Source: Oopsacas minuta (taxonomy: Eukaryota; Porifera; Hexactinellida; Lyssacinosida; Leucopsacidae). From it: a stretch of DNA of 64,000 bases. Position 1 is the first letter of the stretch; each line of letters opens with the position of its first letter. Below, one piece after another: positions 11,301 through 20,330 of this stretch. A program made the translations under genes and the position numbers. The stretch lies in the NCBI GenBank assembly GCA_024704765.1, contig JAKMXF010000133.1, positions 248,001 through 312,000 on the forward strand, in the 5' to 3' direction. The notes beneath the pieces were generated by a model. That model made no database searches. It saw nothing but the letters and a program-made list of their open reading frames with translations, and was not told the origin of the DNA.

Positions 11301-12002
11301 TCCTAGAATGAACTGTTTGAGAGCTGAAATAGGAAATTGTTTGCAGTTTGTCTGTACCTCTGGAAAAGCTGATAGAAATTCCCTGAAAATAATCGGGAGA
11401 TATTTATGGAAATATTGTAATTTTTGTATATTTTCTGCTTCTCCAATCTCCGCCAGATTTGAAAATAACTTCTGTATGTGATCTGTTTTCCTAATTTTAT
11501 TACGAAAGAGATTTGTGTAATCTTCAGCCAGGCCTGTGTGAAAAAGCGCAGATCCCATAATTTCAAATACACCAGTATATTTATCCAACACCTGTATGGA
11601 TATCTCTAACAGATTATCACAAAAGACCCCACAAACTCGTCTAATATTCGGGATATTATTTTGTAGCTGTATATAATGTAGACAGAGTTTGTTAGTACAA
11701 TTCTTTATCTCATCGCTAACTGCGTTACCATTTATAACTTCTAATTGTAGCAATGATTGTAGGAGAATAGAACTTTTCTCTAACGAAGAGAATATAACTA
11801 ACGCAGAGGGAAATGCGAGAATTTTGGGTAGACAAATAGCTGCATAATGTATAGCAGTATTATTGGAGGATTGGAATGCATCAAGAAGTATGTTATCCCA
11901 TTTGATGTTGTAATTAATAGTAAGTGTTATGTCCCTATTCTCCTTGTGATATTGATCCAGTAGCTTGTTCAGTTTCAACCAGTTTGTTCCTAAGCTACTC
12001 AT
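8352..12002 (-). CDS. URB2: URB2/Npa2-like nucleolar preribosome-associated protein
   Basis: Single 3651-bp exon, 1216 residues, ATG at 12002. The protein is long, leucine/isoleucine-rich and alpha-helical (HEAT/ARM-like), with no catalytic motif. The call rests on the C-terminus. There LLTPCILALIGFSKPE, followed by a segment ending AGRSYYKQLREEFEKFYKFK, resembles the conserved Urb2/Npa2 C-terminal domain, where the human protein has a similar LLxxLDL, VFKELYNDY and KYHK pattern. URB2 acts in early 60S assembly with URB1. Human URB2 is about 1524 residues, so this is shorter. The remaining sequence is strongly diverged, so another HEAT-repeat family is possible. It is transcribed divergently from the kinase gene at 12170. 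Confidence 0.65.
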   Translation of the reverse strand: MSSLGTNWLKLNKLLDQYHKENRDITLTINYNIKWDNILLDAFQSSNNTAIHYAAICLPKILAFPSALVIFSSLEKSSILLQSLLQLEVINGNAVSDEIKNCTNKLCLHYIQLQNNIPNIRRVCGVFCDNLLEISIQVLDKYTGVFEIMGSALFHTGLAEDYTNLFRNKIRKTDHIQKLFSNLAEIGEAENIQKLQYFHKYLPIIFREFLSAFPEVQTNCKQFPISALKQFILGLQLNSPTYKTLPLITSRFECLSIIIEQLESHLRVFPNDPELESAEFYTFSDILNKLIPLYTVYPKYTSLCITNIQKINHKIVEVKLQEIFVNIFSTDVYEMKLLDSLFEIYSRLNQLDKLIQIIIAAANELDQALLRPMVEIKKITQKYFAINSLNTSNKCLEILLTDIENNPFVILSSLFCHILAVSPIRDLNTTQTHKNTFLEIINRLHSLLNTYTPSSLPGVFCYFNLLDAFVLVSLQLGMLSFSKDSISSLKVLEIVQINWFIIPIVWSSEWRNIASKFSEEMLKRIEILQMNILITLSRYHEANIFNIPPDNVIENLSLAIEQILTHKNENEILVTILQYSWQYLHKLSPQALLAISERILDSLATDNTLRNVLYSPQFKELPLLHSYICYGCMIRVFQRINTNTLLIGLIIEFYTNLIQCRENDFHTIIREINSILTSHTKNRRNIDSQIERDLLCPLDIIPLNQISVQLKLCLFLGLEVLIISVADREIIEITLEYCVRLLHGVNGKMLKYERNQVEEYICNLDQFTIYTYNISRDNKISCLELFTEIAIFLSDRNIEQFVSLTNYTITLWSADILEIPLQQYELTYAIVNKPRFLREKMRNAINNLVEVTTPILLNIITRTHGCTGNALRSISVNLSYIILSKKQESTQLLIEAIELILRQIVKLLLKHNVNDSSSLEALSSIANTLRQHNYSVDIDIDKFLNKQSMDESGAVSMKFMVGWIACSDLHNFRTFLDEMVDKIEFMIFCRLLSGLIEGNIPDTHRGEIRKSFHRILTKLTDYLTDREINRNDAFICLSLLSGIFTLPNHIGLSNRSVVQGITSLTLLPLDKFEETPNNIFQFKCKSLHNLLHNYPESTISCIPVFLLLTKELVKFVFKLDNIEISILPRLLESYTSIPALSNYTYHVLHQYIVTAQEYPQKQTIKKLLTPCILALIGFSKPETLLSLQAQLDTAGRSYYKQLREEFEKFYKFKGRT

Positions 12003-12169
12003 TTATCTTCTAATTACTAAACACATGAAAACAGATCAAAGATTTACAGAAAACACTCCCATTCAATTGTTATAGGATAAAATTCTGTCGGCTCAGATCT
12101 TACTTTAAGATATTTTCGTTTCGCTTCCAGTTTCTTATTATTTGATTTATAAGAATTACGAATTAGGTT
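12003..12169. promoter_or_regulatory. Shared divergent promoter, URB2 and deoxynucleoside kinase
   Basis: Only 167 bp separate the two opposed start codons, so both promoters must lie here. An acceptor-like pyrimidine tract ending in AG occurs on each side (minus strand near 12017; plus strand CGCTTCCAG near 12127). These could be 5' UTR splice sites. I see no TATA box. Confidence 0.45.
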
Positions 12170-12883
12170 ATGAAGCAGTTGGAGCAGAATAAATACCGGG
12201 TAGTTGTTGAGGGTAACATAGCTTGTGGGAAGAGTACTCTATTACGTCATCTCTCCAAGGTCCCCTTCACAGAGGTACACTACGAGCCGATAGACAGATG
12301 GCGAAACATTGAGGGGGAAAATTTACTAGCTAGATACTACAGTAATGCAACCAGATATGCTTATCTATTCCAACAGAATGTATTGCAAACGATGATGGAA
12401 ATACATCACCTGCCACAAACAGAGCCTTTATTCGTTATGGAGAGATCAGCATTCAGTAGTAGATACTGTTTCGTAAAGACGCTATACGAGAACAGATCTA
12501 TTGAGGATTTAGAGTTCAATTGTTTTGACAGATGGTTCAAATGGCTAATGAGGGAGAGACCACCTTCTGTCGATTTGATTATCTACCTCCGCACGTCACC
12601 GGAAACCTGTCTACAGCGTCTGTACTCTAGAAGCAGAGAGGAGGACAAAGCTCTGCTTTTACCGTTCATAAAATCATTAGATGTTTGTTATGAGCAATGG
12701 CTAGGGACACCTGATAATCATATATGGCATAACAATACGCCAGTCTTGTTGCTAGATGGTAACTTGGATGTAGGCTCAGATGCAGCGCTACATAACAAGA
12801 TGGTATCACAGATTATACAGAAATTGGAGAATATAACACCTCCTGAAAAGGTTATGAAAGCACAAATAGAAGTTTCTAATTGA
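12170..12883 (+). CDS. TK2: Deoxynucleoside kinase, TK2/dNK type
   Basis: 237 residues, intronless. This family phosphorylates deoxynucleosides in the salvage pathway, using ATP. Visible motifs are the P-loop EGNIACGKST (residues 14-23), EPIDRWRN (sugar/base pocket), the FVMERSAFSSRY segment with the ERS catalytic motif, DLIIYLRTSPETCLQR, and the arginine-rich LID RSREED. The spacing matches the TK2/Drosophila dNK group rather than dCK/dGK, mainly because of LRTSPETCLQRL. There is no clear mitochondrial presequence, so it may be a cytosolic or multisubstrate enzyme like insect dNK. The symbol names the nearest family and is not proof of one-to-one orthology. Confidence 0.85.
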   Translation: MKQLEQNKYRVVVEGNIACGKSTLLRHLSKVPFTEVHYEPIDRWRNIEGENLLARYYSNATRYAYLFQQNVLQTMMEIHHLPQTEPLFVMERSAFSSRYCFVKTLYENRSIEDLEFNCFDRWFKWLMRERPPSVDLIIYLRTSPETCLQRLYSRSREEDKALLLPFIKSLDVCYEQWLGTPDNHIWHNNTPVLLLDGNLDVGSDAALHNKMVSQIIQKLENITPPEKVMKAQIEVSN

Positions 12884-13318
12884 ACTAGTAATTTGAATTA
12901 TATTCACTTATCTCACCGATCTTACCACTTCTATTCATAGTATAATAATGCACGCTATAACACTTTCAATCAAACTGTCTCTTATATGCTTTCTACATTG
13001 GGTATTTGTATACGAGCAGGTTGTGCTTACTATATTTTACTTGTAGATTAACTTTATATAGAAAATATTCTCGAACCTTCTCAGTATGATATTGATATTA
13101 TGGCCAAGTGATAATTATGAGATTATATTTTATTATTGAAAAATGGCAAGAAATAACGTATTAGGTAAGTGATTGATGTTAATAAATAAATCGATATCTT
13201 TCAATGTGCTATTTAAGCTGAAGATCATTGTTACTGGAAATTATGAGTATCCATGGTTGTGCTATGTTGGTGCAATTATGACTCAATTATGACTCATAAT
13301 TTTTATCAAAAAGATACT
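12884..13318. other. Intergenic gap before tRNA-Lys
   Basis: AT-rich, with no coding frame or clear repeat. It probably contains the 3' UTR of the kinase gene. A short direct repeat (ATTATGACTCA, twice) occurs at about 13275-13300, just beyond the 3' end of the tRNA gene. Confidence 0.4.
13308..13312 (-). terminator. RNA polymerase III T-run terminator
   Basis: Five consecutive T on the minus strand, seven bases past the tRNA discriminator base. This is the normal Pol III stop signal. Confidence 0.75.
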
Positions 13319-13392
13319 CGCCCAGTATGGGACTCGAACCCACGACCCTCAGGTTAAAAGCCTGATGCTCTAGCCAACTGAGCTAACTGGGC
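13319..13392 (-). tRNA. tRNA-Lys (anticodon UUU)
   Basis: On the minus strand the acceptor stem GCCCAGT pairs with ACTGGGC, followed by discriminator G. The D arm contains TAGCTCAGTTGG (A box). The anticodon stem TCAGG/CCTGA encloses the loop CTTTTAA, with anticodon TTT. The T arm contains GGTTCGAGTCC (B box). Length is 74 nt without an intron and without encoded CCA. All stems pair well, so the gene looks functional. Confidence 0.96.
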
Positions 13393-13516
13393 AGAGATAA
13401 ATAATACATTCCCTCTCAGTAATTTTCACTGTATCTTCCGCAATATTTGCATTCGTTTTCTACTTAAAAAGCAAATTTACTTCCAAAACATTGACTAAAA
13501 TTATTATATCTGATTA

Positions 13517-15334
13517 TTATGAATTAACAAATGGTTTCCTCTTCTTCTTGCTCTTGAGGACAGCATGAGCAAGAAACTCTGACACTACATCCGTACCATC
13601 TGCATTTTGTAATGGCACACAAATTTCTTGTTTAGCTAGGATAGCATATAACAAGTGTGTTAGCTCACTAGAATAAGGTGGAACAATTACATTCAACACT
13701 TCGCTTACAAAATGTCGTATGAGAGACTGATCGAAACATCCTTTTTCACTACAATCCAGTATATAACTCATTACTTCAATCGAGTAGCCACATACAAACA
13801 AATGTATCATATGATCTAGCACAGTTTGTTGTAATTCTAACTCATGGTATATCTCTATTCCCTGGTTAGTAGCCTCGAATAACTCGGTTAACAACTCAAA
13901 TACATCTGGGTGTAGTAAGCTATGCTTCTCTGATATCTCATCTAACAGTACGAAGTATATTGGACCATGGATTGGGTACACTTGAAAGAACTCTGAACCT
14001 CTCACTGTATGTGTGAACCAGCATAAAACACCTTTAGACACTACTGGATATGAAATAAACTGAATTAGATTTGAAAAATGAGATGGAACATCTGATAAGT
14101 TCAGAGTCAGCTGTTTACAAATAGAACTTGACATCTGAATAACTTCAATAGTTTCTTGTAGTTCTGCTTGATTGTCTGGAGGTGACGAATCAGCTGATAT
14201 ATCAGACGATTGCATAGTTACCGCATATGCTAATAGGAATATACACTTCTCTACATGATCAGTATTTGATGAACCGTTAGGATGGTATATCTCATCAACT
14301 AACAGCCTCAAGAACTGGGGTATTCTGAGTAGTAACACAGATCCTGTTGAGGAATGTTCCTTCCTAAAATATTCATAAATGGTATTAGCATCAGATATAT
14401 GCAATGCATCTTTGGTTAGAATTGAATTGATGGATGCTAAGACCTGATAATCACAAGGGACCTGCTTAATTAGGAGATCGATTCGTGTTACGTCGATTCC
14501 CTTAATTTTAGCTTGTTTTGTGAGATAATGCGATAAATAACGAATTGATAATTTATTCTGATTATATGTTTTGTTTTGTTGTTCGCTAGAATCTGTGTCT
14601 TGTTTTGTAAGAGCTAGAATATTATCAAAATTGGTTAGGAAATCTAGGAAAGTTTGTATTAGGAAATAAGCGTGTTGGCTGTTTAGTGCGAGCTGTGTGA
14701 ACTCTTTCAGTGTAGAGTTACATTTGGAGTTCGGCTCTACAGCTTCATTCAGATTGAAAAGTATTTTAGTTAGAGATGGATTCAAAATAGTTTGGAAATA
14801 TTGGAAATTTGTAGAGGCTGTTTTTACGTTAATTAACTCGCTATGATATCCCGAATTAGCTATCAAATCTTGCATTAGTTTAAGCATTAGACAATCTGGG
14901 TATAAATCCAATAGTTTGTATATCATTTGTCTCCAATATTTCTCATTTATCATCGTCTCTAGCCACGGAGGTATGTCGTGTCGTGAAAATATTTCGTCAG
15001 CTTTTTTAGGATCGAAATTCCGCATTACGAAATCTGCGAAATGATTCATATTCAGTTCATTTATACTTTTGGCTGTGTAGCCGAGTGAGGTGAGGAGACC
15101 TTGGAGGACATAAATCGCGAACGGAGCACACTCATAACTTTCAAATAACATCTCGTAAAGTTCCCCGAGTGCATGTCCGTCTGCTATGTACTTATCCACC
15201 ACAGGGTAGATAGAAGGTTCTAGAATAAAATCCTTTTGACTCAGGTCATGTTCTAGACTAGTGTCTTGTTCCTGAGGAAGTTCTAGAGATTTAGAGATAT
15301 CATTGGATGTATCAGTTTCATTGCTGTCATCCAT
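13517..15334 (-). CDS. NELFCD: Negative elongation factor C/D
   Basis: 605 residues, intronless (human NELFCD about 590). NELF pauses RNA polymerase II near promoters together with DSIF. The protein has an acidic N-terminus, then helical TH1-family sequence. Clear family matches are the N-terminal FADFVMRNFDPKKADEIF, the PPWLETMI stretch, SQHAYFLIQTFLDFL, and near the C-terminus QSLIRHFVSEVLNVIVPPYS, all landmarks of NELF-C/D. It ends in a basic KSKKKRK tail. It is downstream of POLA2 on the same strand, about 245 bp away. An acceptor-like tract (CTTCAATTTTATAG) lies 15 nt before the ATG, suggesting a 5' UTR intron or trans-splice site. Confidence 0.92.
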   Translation of the reverse strand: MDDSNETDTSNDISKSLELPQEQDTSLEHDLSQKDFILEPSIYPVVDKYIADGHALGELYEMLFESYECAPFAIYVLQGLLTSLGYTAKSINELNMNHFADFVMRNFDPKKADEIFSRHDIPPWLETMINEKYWRQMIYKLLDLYPDCLMLKLMQDLIANSGYHSELINVKTASTNFQYFQTILNPSLTKILFNLNEAVEPNSKCNSTLKEFTQLALNSQHAYFLIQTFLDFLTNFDNILALTKQDTDSSEQQNKTYNQNKLSIRYLSHYLTKQAKIKGIDVTRIDLLIKQVPCDYQVLASINSILTKDALHISDANTIYEYFRKEHSSTGSVLLLRIPQFLRLLVDEIYHPNGSSNTDHVEKCIFLLAYAVTMQSSDISADSSPPDNQAELQETIEVIQMSSSICKQLTLNLSDVPSHFSNLIQFISYPVVSKGVLCWFTHTVRGSEFFQVYPIHGPIYFVLLDEISEKHSLLHPDVFELLTELFEATNQGIEIYHELELQQTVLDHMIHLFVCGYSIEVMSYILDCSEKGCFDQSLIRHFVSEVLNVIVPPYSSELTHLLYAILAKQEICVPLQNADGTDVVSEFLAHAVLKSKKKRKPFVNS

Positions 15335-15578
15335 CTTATTGGAAATAAACTATAAAATTGAAGCAATTATTTTGTAATGTAAATATTTGTATTTTGATAT
15401 GTGTACTCGTTTAAGAGGTGCTTACAAATTACAGCTGATTAAGGAATAACCTGTGAAAGCATCAAAAATTGGGCTTTGGGAAAGAAAACACCCCTTATGC
15501 TATTAAATGAAGGTTCATTTCTCATAGACGGAACATAACCGTACTCAACCTACAAATTCTACTATTAATCCATTATAG

Positions 15579-17429
15579 TTATATCTTTATAATCTGCCCT
15601 GAGAATCCATCCTCTGCTAATCTCAGTCTACAGAAACTCCCTCCTGTCTCTCCTCTCACCAATCTCCCCGGGTTAACACATAATGTCGGTCCCTCTAGTC
15701 GTAAGAATTCTTTCATCTGTGAGGGTATAACAAGTATATGCGGACGCTGATTTATTGCTAAATGAATACCTTTCGTGATTTCTAAATTAACCTCAACACT
15801 AGGAGGGTAGAGAGGATAGAACTTCCTTTGAGAGAATAAATGTCCCAAAATTCTAGCAAATCGATCTGTCATCTCAACAGCTACTTCTTTCTTAACCATG
15901 TGCGCGATAACGTCAGTGCTAGAAACCGCGAATCTAATAGTATTAAAATCAAATTGTGCTGGATTCGGGTACAAATGAGAGTGTGTTCCTATTTTAGCTG
16001 GGTTCGCACCTTTTAAAATATTCTCTTTCAAGTTCAGATTCGGATACGGGGGTTGTGGAAATATAGGGGGATGATAGATATCTTTCAGTGACGGAATTAT
16101 CACTACTTTAGTCCCAATCTTACTTGTAGCGTCTAGAAGAATCTCTATCTGCCTTCTAAACAGCTCGTCATAGCTACATTGTAGCTCTGGAGTTCCTAAT
16201 GCTGTATTATCCTCTGACACAACTGGTCCCATCATGATTAAGAGGTCAGGTTTAGCTTCGTTAATTACTTTTATGAAATCATTCAATGGTTCATACTCTA
16301 AGTCCTTAGATGACGTATAAGGCCCAGCTATTATATATACGATAAGAGGGCATGTAGTGATCGGTCTGCCTATTATGGGAGGAGGTACTCCTGTTCTAAT
16401 CTCTCTTACATGAAAATACTTCTCATCAGGGTTCTTGTATCCACGGACCGCGATTATCTGTCCGGGAAATAGAGAGTATTTGTCTAGCTTTGAAATGTCC
16501 AGTTTAGCCCATCTGTGTCTCGCAGAGGTCTCTCTTGTACCTACGATTGCAAAAGAAGCGGATTTTAGTTCAGAATTGGCGTGCTCATCTTCGTTATCGA
16601 AATCAGACGCCAGACGGCCTGATACCCAGATATCCTGTCCGCTAACTTCAAGAGTATCAAACTCAGGAATGTCTAACTCAATCGCCATCAGCTCTGACAT
16701 CTCGTCGGCCTGTTCATCCATGACCTGAGCATCTATAGCTTGTTTTGGGTCCATATACTTGTATGGTGCTGTGAGTGGTTTAACCGCAGGATGACTAGAT
16801 ACCAATTCTATCATACACGGGTCTCTGTCTGTCGGGGGAGAGGAGTTGTACCATTTTATGGTTAGACTAGCGTCCTTCCATTGGTCAGGGAGATGTTCCT
16901 CGTTGATCGTAGCTATAATCATGCCTCGATTCTTCCTGGCAAAATAAGGAGTATCTTCTGTAGGATCATGTTTAAAAACCGGGATCCCTTCTTCTCTCTC
17001 ATCCATAGTTATCAGTGATTGCATTGAACTAATCTCCTTCCTAGCTTTCTCCTTGGTCTCTTCGTCAGCATACTTCTCAATCATCTCCAGGTCTTCAGGG
17101 GCTGTAACCATTTCCCCTTGTCTCCGATTGGTGCCCACACGGGCGATGGATACAGGCTTGCTACTGGATGCCAGCGCAACTGAACTAGACTGCTTTAACA
17201 CTGGGAGGAAAGTGTCCAGGTCATCTGGAGTCAGGACAAATTTAATGTCACCACTATCAACTTTGAGAGTGTACAGTATCCATTCGTCTACGAATTTGTC
17301 TGCTTGAATTCCAATTGCATTACACGTCTCTTGGATACGTGATACCACTACTGGGTCAGATACTTTTATATCAAAGCTATCCAGCTGTTCCTTCACGTTA
17401 TCCTCTGTTGTTACTTCTGTATTAGACAT
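15579..17429 (-). CDS. POLA2: DNA polymerase alpha subunit B
   Basis: 616 residues, intronless (human 598). This is the non-catalytic B subunit of the Pol alpha-primase complex, which starts DNA replication. An N-terminal helical domain (about 1-80) is followed by a linker, an OB-fold (around residues 250-350, with FPGQIIAVRGYKNP), and the calcineurin-like but inactive phosphoesterase domain. That domain shows PLIVYIIAGPYTSS, LLIMMGPVVSEDN, VVIIPSLKDIYHPP and, at the end, HILVIPSQMKEF and CVNPGRLVRGETGG, all hallmarks of B subunits. It is divergent from NPHP1 with a 207-bp shared upstream region. Confidence 0.95.
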   Translation of the reverse strand: MSNTEVTTEDNVKEQLDSFDIKVSDPVVVSRIQETCNAIGIQADKFVDEWILYTLKVDSGDIKFVLTPDDLDTFLPVLKQSSSVALASSSKPVSIARVGTNRRQGEMVTAPEDLEMIEKYADEETKEKARKEISSMQSLITMDEREEGIPVFKHDPTEDTPYFARKNRGMIIATINEEHLPDQWKDASLTIKWYNSSPPTDRDPCMIELVSSHPAVKPLTAPYKYMDPKQAIDAQVMDEQADEMSELMAIELDIPEFDTLEVSGQDIWVSGRLASDFDNEDEHANSELKSASFAIVGTRETSARHRWAKLDISKLDKYSLFPGQIIAVRGYKNPDEKYFHVREIRTGVPPPIIGRPITTCPLIVYIIAGPYTSSKDLEYEPLNDFIKVINEAKPDLLIMMGPVVSEDNTALGTPELQCSYDELFRRQIEILLDATSKIGTKVVIIPSLKDIYHPPIFPQPPYPNLNLKENILKGANPAKIGTHSHLYPNPAQFDFNTIRFAVSSTDVIAHMVKKEVAVEMTDRFARILGHLFSQRKFYPLYPPSVEVNLEITKGIHLAINQRPHILVIPSQMKEFLRLEGPTLCVNPGRLVRGETGGSFCRLRLAEDGFSGQIIKI

Positions 17430-17534
17430 ACGACTACTCGCTATAGAGTATAAGAGGACAGTTCAATGAGGTCAAATGTTCTGGTACCAAAGGCATAGTT
17501 CTAGAATATTCTGCGATTCCAAGTTATTTATCGA

Positions 17535-17605
17535 TACGTGTATGCCTGTTATAAAAACATGTATTACTACTCCCAAGGGTTTTCTTATAACCGACATACA
17601 CTGTA
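17535..17605. repeat. Short TIR element, family 1, copy C
   Basis: Sits in the divergent promoter between POLA2 and NPHP1. The left end TACGTGTATGCCTGTTATAA and the right end TTATAACCGACATACACTGTA are inverted repeats flanked by TA. It belongs with copy D at 60169. Confidence 0.65.
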
Positions 17606-17636
17606 TTTAGAGATAAGAAATATAGAATAGCACAAC

Positions 17637-19109
17637 ATGGCTACTCCTACAATATGCTCAATAACAGAACTAGTTGCCACACACGACTACACACCAACAG
17701 ATGAGTCAGAGACTAGTGAGATAGAGCTAGAGTATCTCTACGAGGTAAGAGCTCTGTCTGAGTTCAGGAGTCAAGAACCAGAAGACATATCATTCTCTAA
17801 AGAAGAAATCCTATACATTATAGATGATAGTAGGAAGGACGGATGGTTACTAGCGTATAACGAGGATGGAGATCAGGGTCTAGTCCCTGGTAACTATGTA
17901 ACTGTAGAGAATGTAGTAGAAGAGGAGCCTAAGCCGAAACAGACAGGAGCAAGTGTCTGGGCTAAGGTGAGGGAGAACATGGCCCCGGATGCATTTAGAT
18001 TAGCCCTTAGAGGATTTGGAGTTACTCTCCCCTCTGGATTCAGGGAGTCAACACTCGCGAAATTTCACACCTCAACTCTGTCTACCCGCTTCAAACCTAA
18101 GCTCTCAGTATCCGGACTTAATTTCGTGGACCCTTGTCTAAAACCTACTCACTATAGCCCCGCACTAGAGAGAGAATTGTCTATTCTTTATGCGTCAAAT
18201 GTTCCAGAGGTTGACAACCAGCTTAACGTCATTAAAAGTCAAGTCAGATTGTGTATATTTAACAGGAAATCTGATATTTTATCTAACATGCTAACTCTAA
18301 CAGCTGTAATGTCGTCTGGTGATAAGAAGACTTGGAAACTTAAGAAAGGAGTATCTAATCGTGACGTAATCCTCTCTGTCAAGGAATTAGACCCGAATCT
18401 AGAACTGGTTATAGAATTGGGGGTTAGCTACACCAAGGAGGATCACCAGGACGAGCTATCAACCGGATGGGCTTGTGTTCCTCTATTCAAACAAGGCACA
18501 GCTTTACAGAACAAGACTTATGGAATAAAATTAAATGGAGGTAGCCTGTTCGAACAAGGAATAGAGCTCGATCCTACCGCGAATATTTCAAACAAGAAAA
18601 GTATATTCGTTACAAACAGAAAACCGACCGTATTTCTAAGATTCTCATCCATAAGCAGAAGTAATAGAGAACTAATAACATTCCTTCCTGATGACGTAAT
18701 AATCCCTAAAGCATATATACCAATAGTCCATCGTTACCAAAAGTTATCCTCACAAATTTTAGAATATTCTTCGCTGAATTTATCGTCACCTGAAATATAT
18801 GTGTTCCTAACCGCGCTTGACAGACCTCTCATCATGGATACGGTAGTGCAGCTATGGAATGATATTAATCAGAATAAGAGACGTACTCAGAGGATTAATG
18901 ACGTCATGCAAAATCAATGTCTGGTAGACTTTATATTACAGAAAATGTACCCGTTGATAACTTCAACATATCTTGAGGAACAGCTGATTAAACAAGATCC
19001 TATACAAACACTCACAGGAGAAGATGAATCAGATTCTCCTCTATTTGCTTACAATCTTCACTTCACACCTTTCAACATATCTGAAATTATTACAGAGTTC
19101 AGCAGCTGA
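17637..19109 (+). CDS. NPHP1: Nephrocystin-1-like protein (SH3 + nephrocystin domain)
   Basis: 490 residues, intronless. NPHP1 is a ciliary transition-zone adaptor. An SH3 domain spans about residues 36-92 (VRALSEFRSQEPEDISFSK, DGWLLAY, GLVPGNYV). The nephrocystin homology region follows, with GVTLPSGFRESTL, VRLCIFNRKSDILSN, ELGVSY, the GWACVPLF segment, and LNGGSLFEQGIELDPT, each aligning with the human protein in the same order. Human NPHP1 (about 732 residues) carries an N-terminal coiled coil that is absent here, and the acidic linker after the SH3 is short. The first ATG follows an in-frame acidic stretch, so the true start may be as given. It could also be spliced to an upstream exon, which I did not find. 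Confidence 0.85.
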   Translation: MATPTICSITELVATHDYTPTDESETSEIELEYLYEVRALSEFRSQEPEDISFSKEEILYIIDDSRKDGWLLAYNEDGDQGLVPGNYVTVENVVEEEPKPKQTGASVWAKVRENMAPDAFRLALRGFGVTLPSGFRESTLAKFHTSTLSTRFKPKLSVSGLNFVDPCLKPTHYSPALERELSILYASNVPEVDNQLNVIKSQVRLCIFNRKSDILSNMLTLTAVMSSGDKKTWKLKKGVSNRDVILSVKELDPNLELVIELGVSYTKEDHQDELSTGWACVPLFKQGTALQNKTYGIKLNGGSLFEQGIELDPTANISNKKSIFVTNRKPTVFLRFSSISRSNRELITFLPDDVIIPKAYIPIVHRYQKLSSQILEYSSLNLSSPEIYVFLTALDRPLIMDTVVQLWNDINQNKRRTQRINDVMQNQCLVDFILQKMYPLITSTYLEEQLIKQDPIQTLTGEDESDSPLFAYNLHFTPFNISEIITEFSS

Positions 19110-19176
19110 TAGTAATATTCATTTCTTAAGTAATTATCCAAATGCACTTACTTGTTATGTTACTACCAGCCTAGTA

Positions 19177-19306
19177 CAGTGGTTCCCAATATTGTTCATC
19201 CATGGACCCTCTCTTATAGACTGCAATATAATTTTAGATCCTGTGGAACCCTGTTGTCGCCCGTGGACCACCATGGGGTTCATGGATCCTAGATTGGGAA
19301 CCGCTG
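19177..19306. repeat. hAT-like MITE (TIR CAGTGGTTCCCAA), copy 1
   Basis: 130 bp, beginning CAGTGGTTCCCAAT and ending ATTGGGAACCGCTG. These terminal inverted repeats are typical of widespread hAT-type non-autonomous elements. A weak 8-bp flanking similarity (GCCTAGTA / TCCTAAAC) may be a decayed target-site duplication. An open frame across it is not a gene. It fills most of the gap between NPHP1 and the ARF gene. Confidence 0.7.
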
Positions 19307-19456
19307 TCCTAAACGACCTCCTGGTGCCGTATGGTGAATATATTCAATGACTAAAGGTAGTAACTTAATAATTTATAACTCTTATCATTTTTGTAATGTA
19401 TTGAATTAAATAGTTAGAAATCTGCTAGACATAATCTATGCACACAAAATGCATTA

Positions 19457-20330
<874 letters not shown>

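Noticed and set aside
19024-19350. 108-codon open frame after NPHP1
   Set aside because: It overlaps the NPHP1 end in another frame and then runs through a hAT-like element; no protein features.
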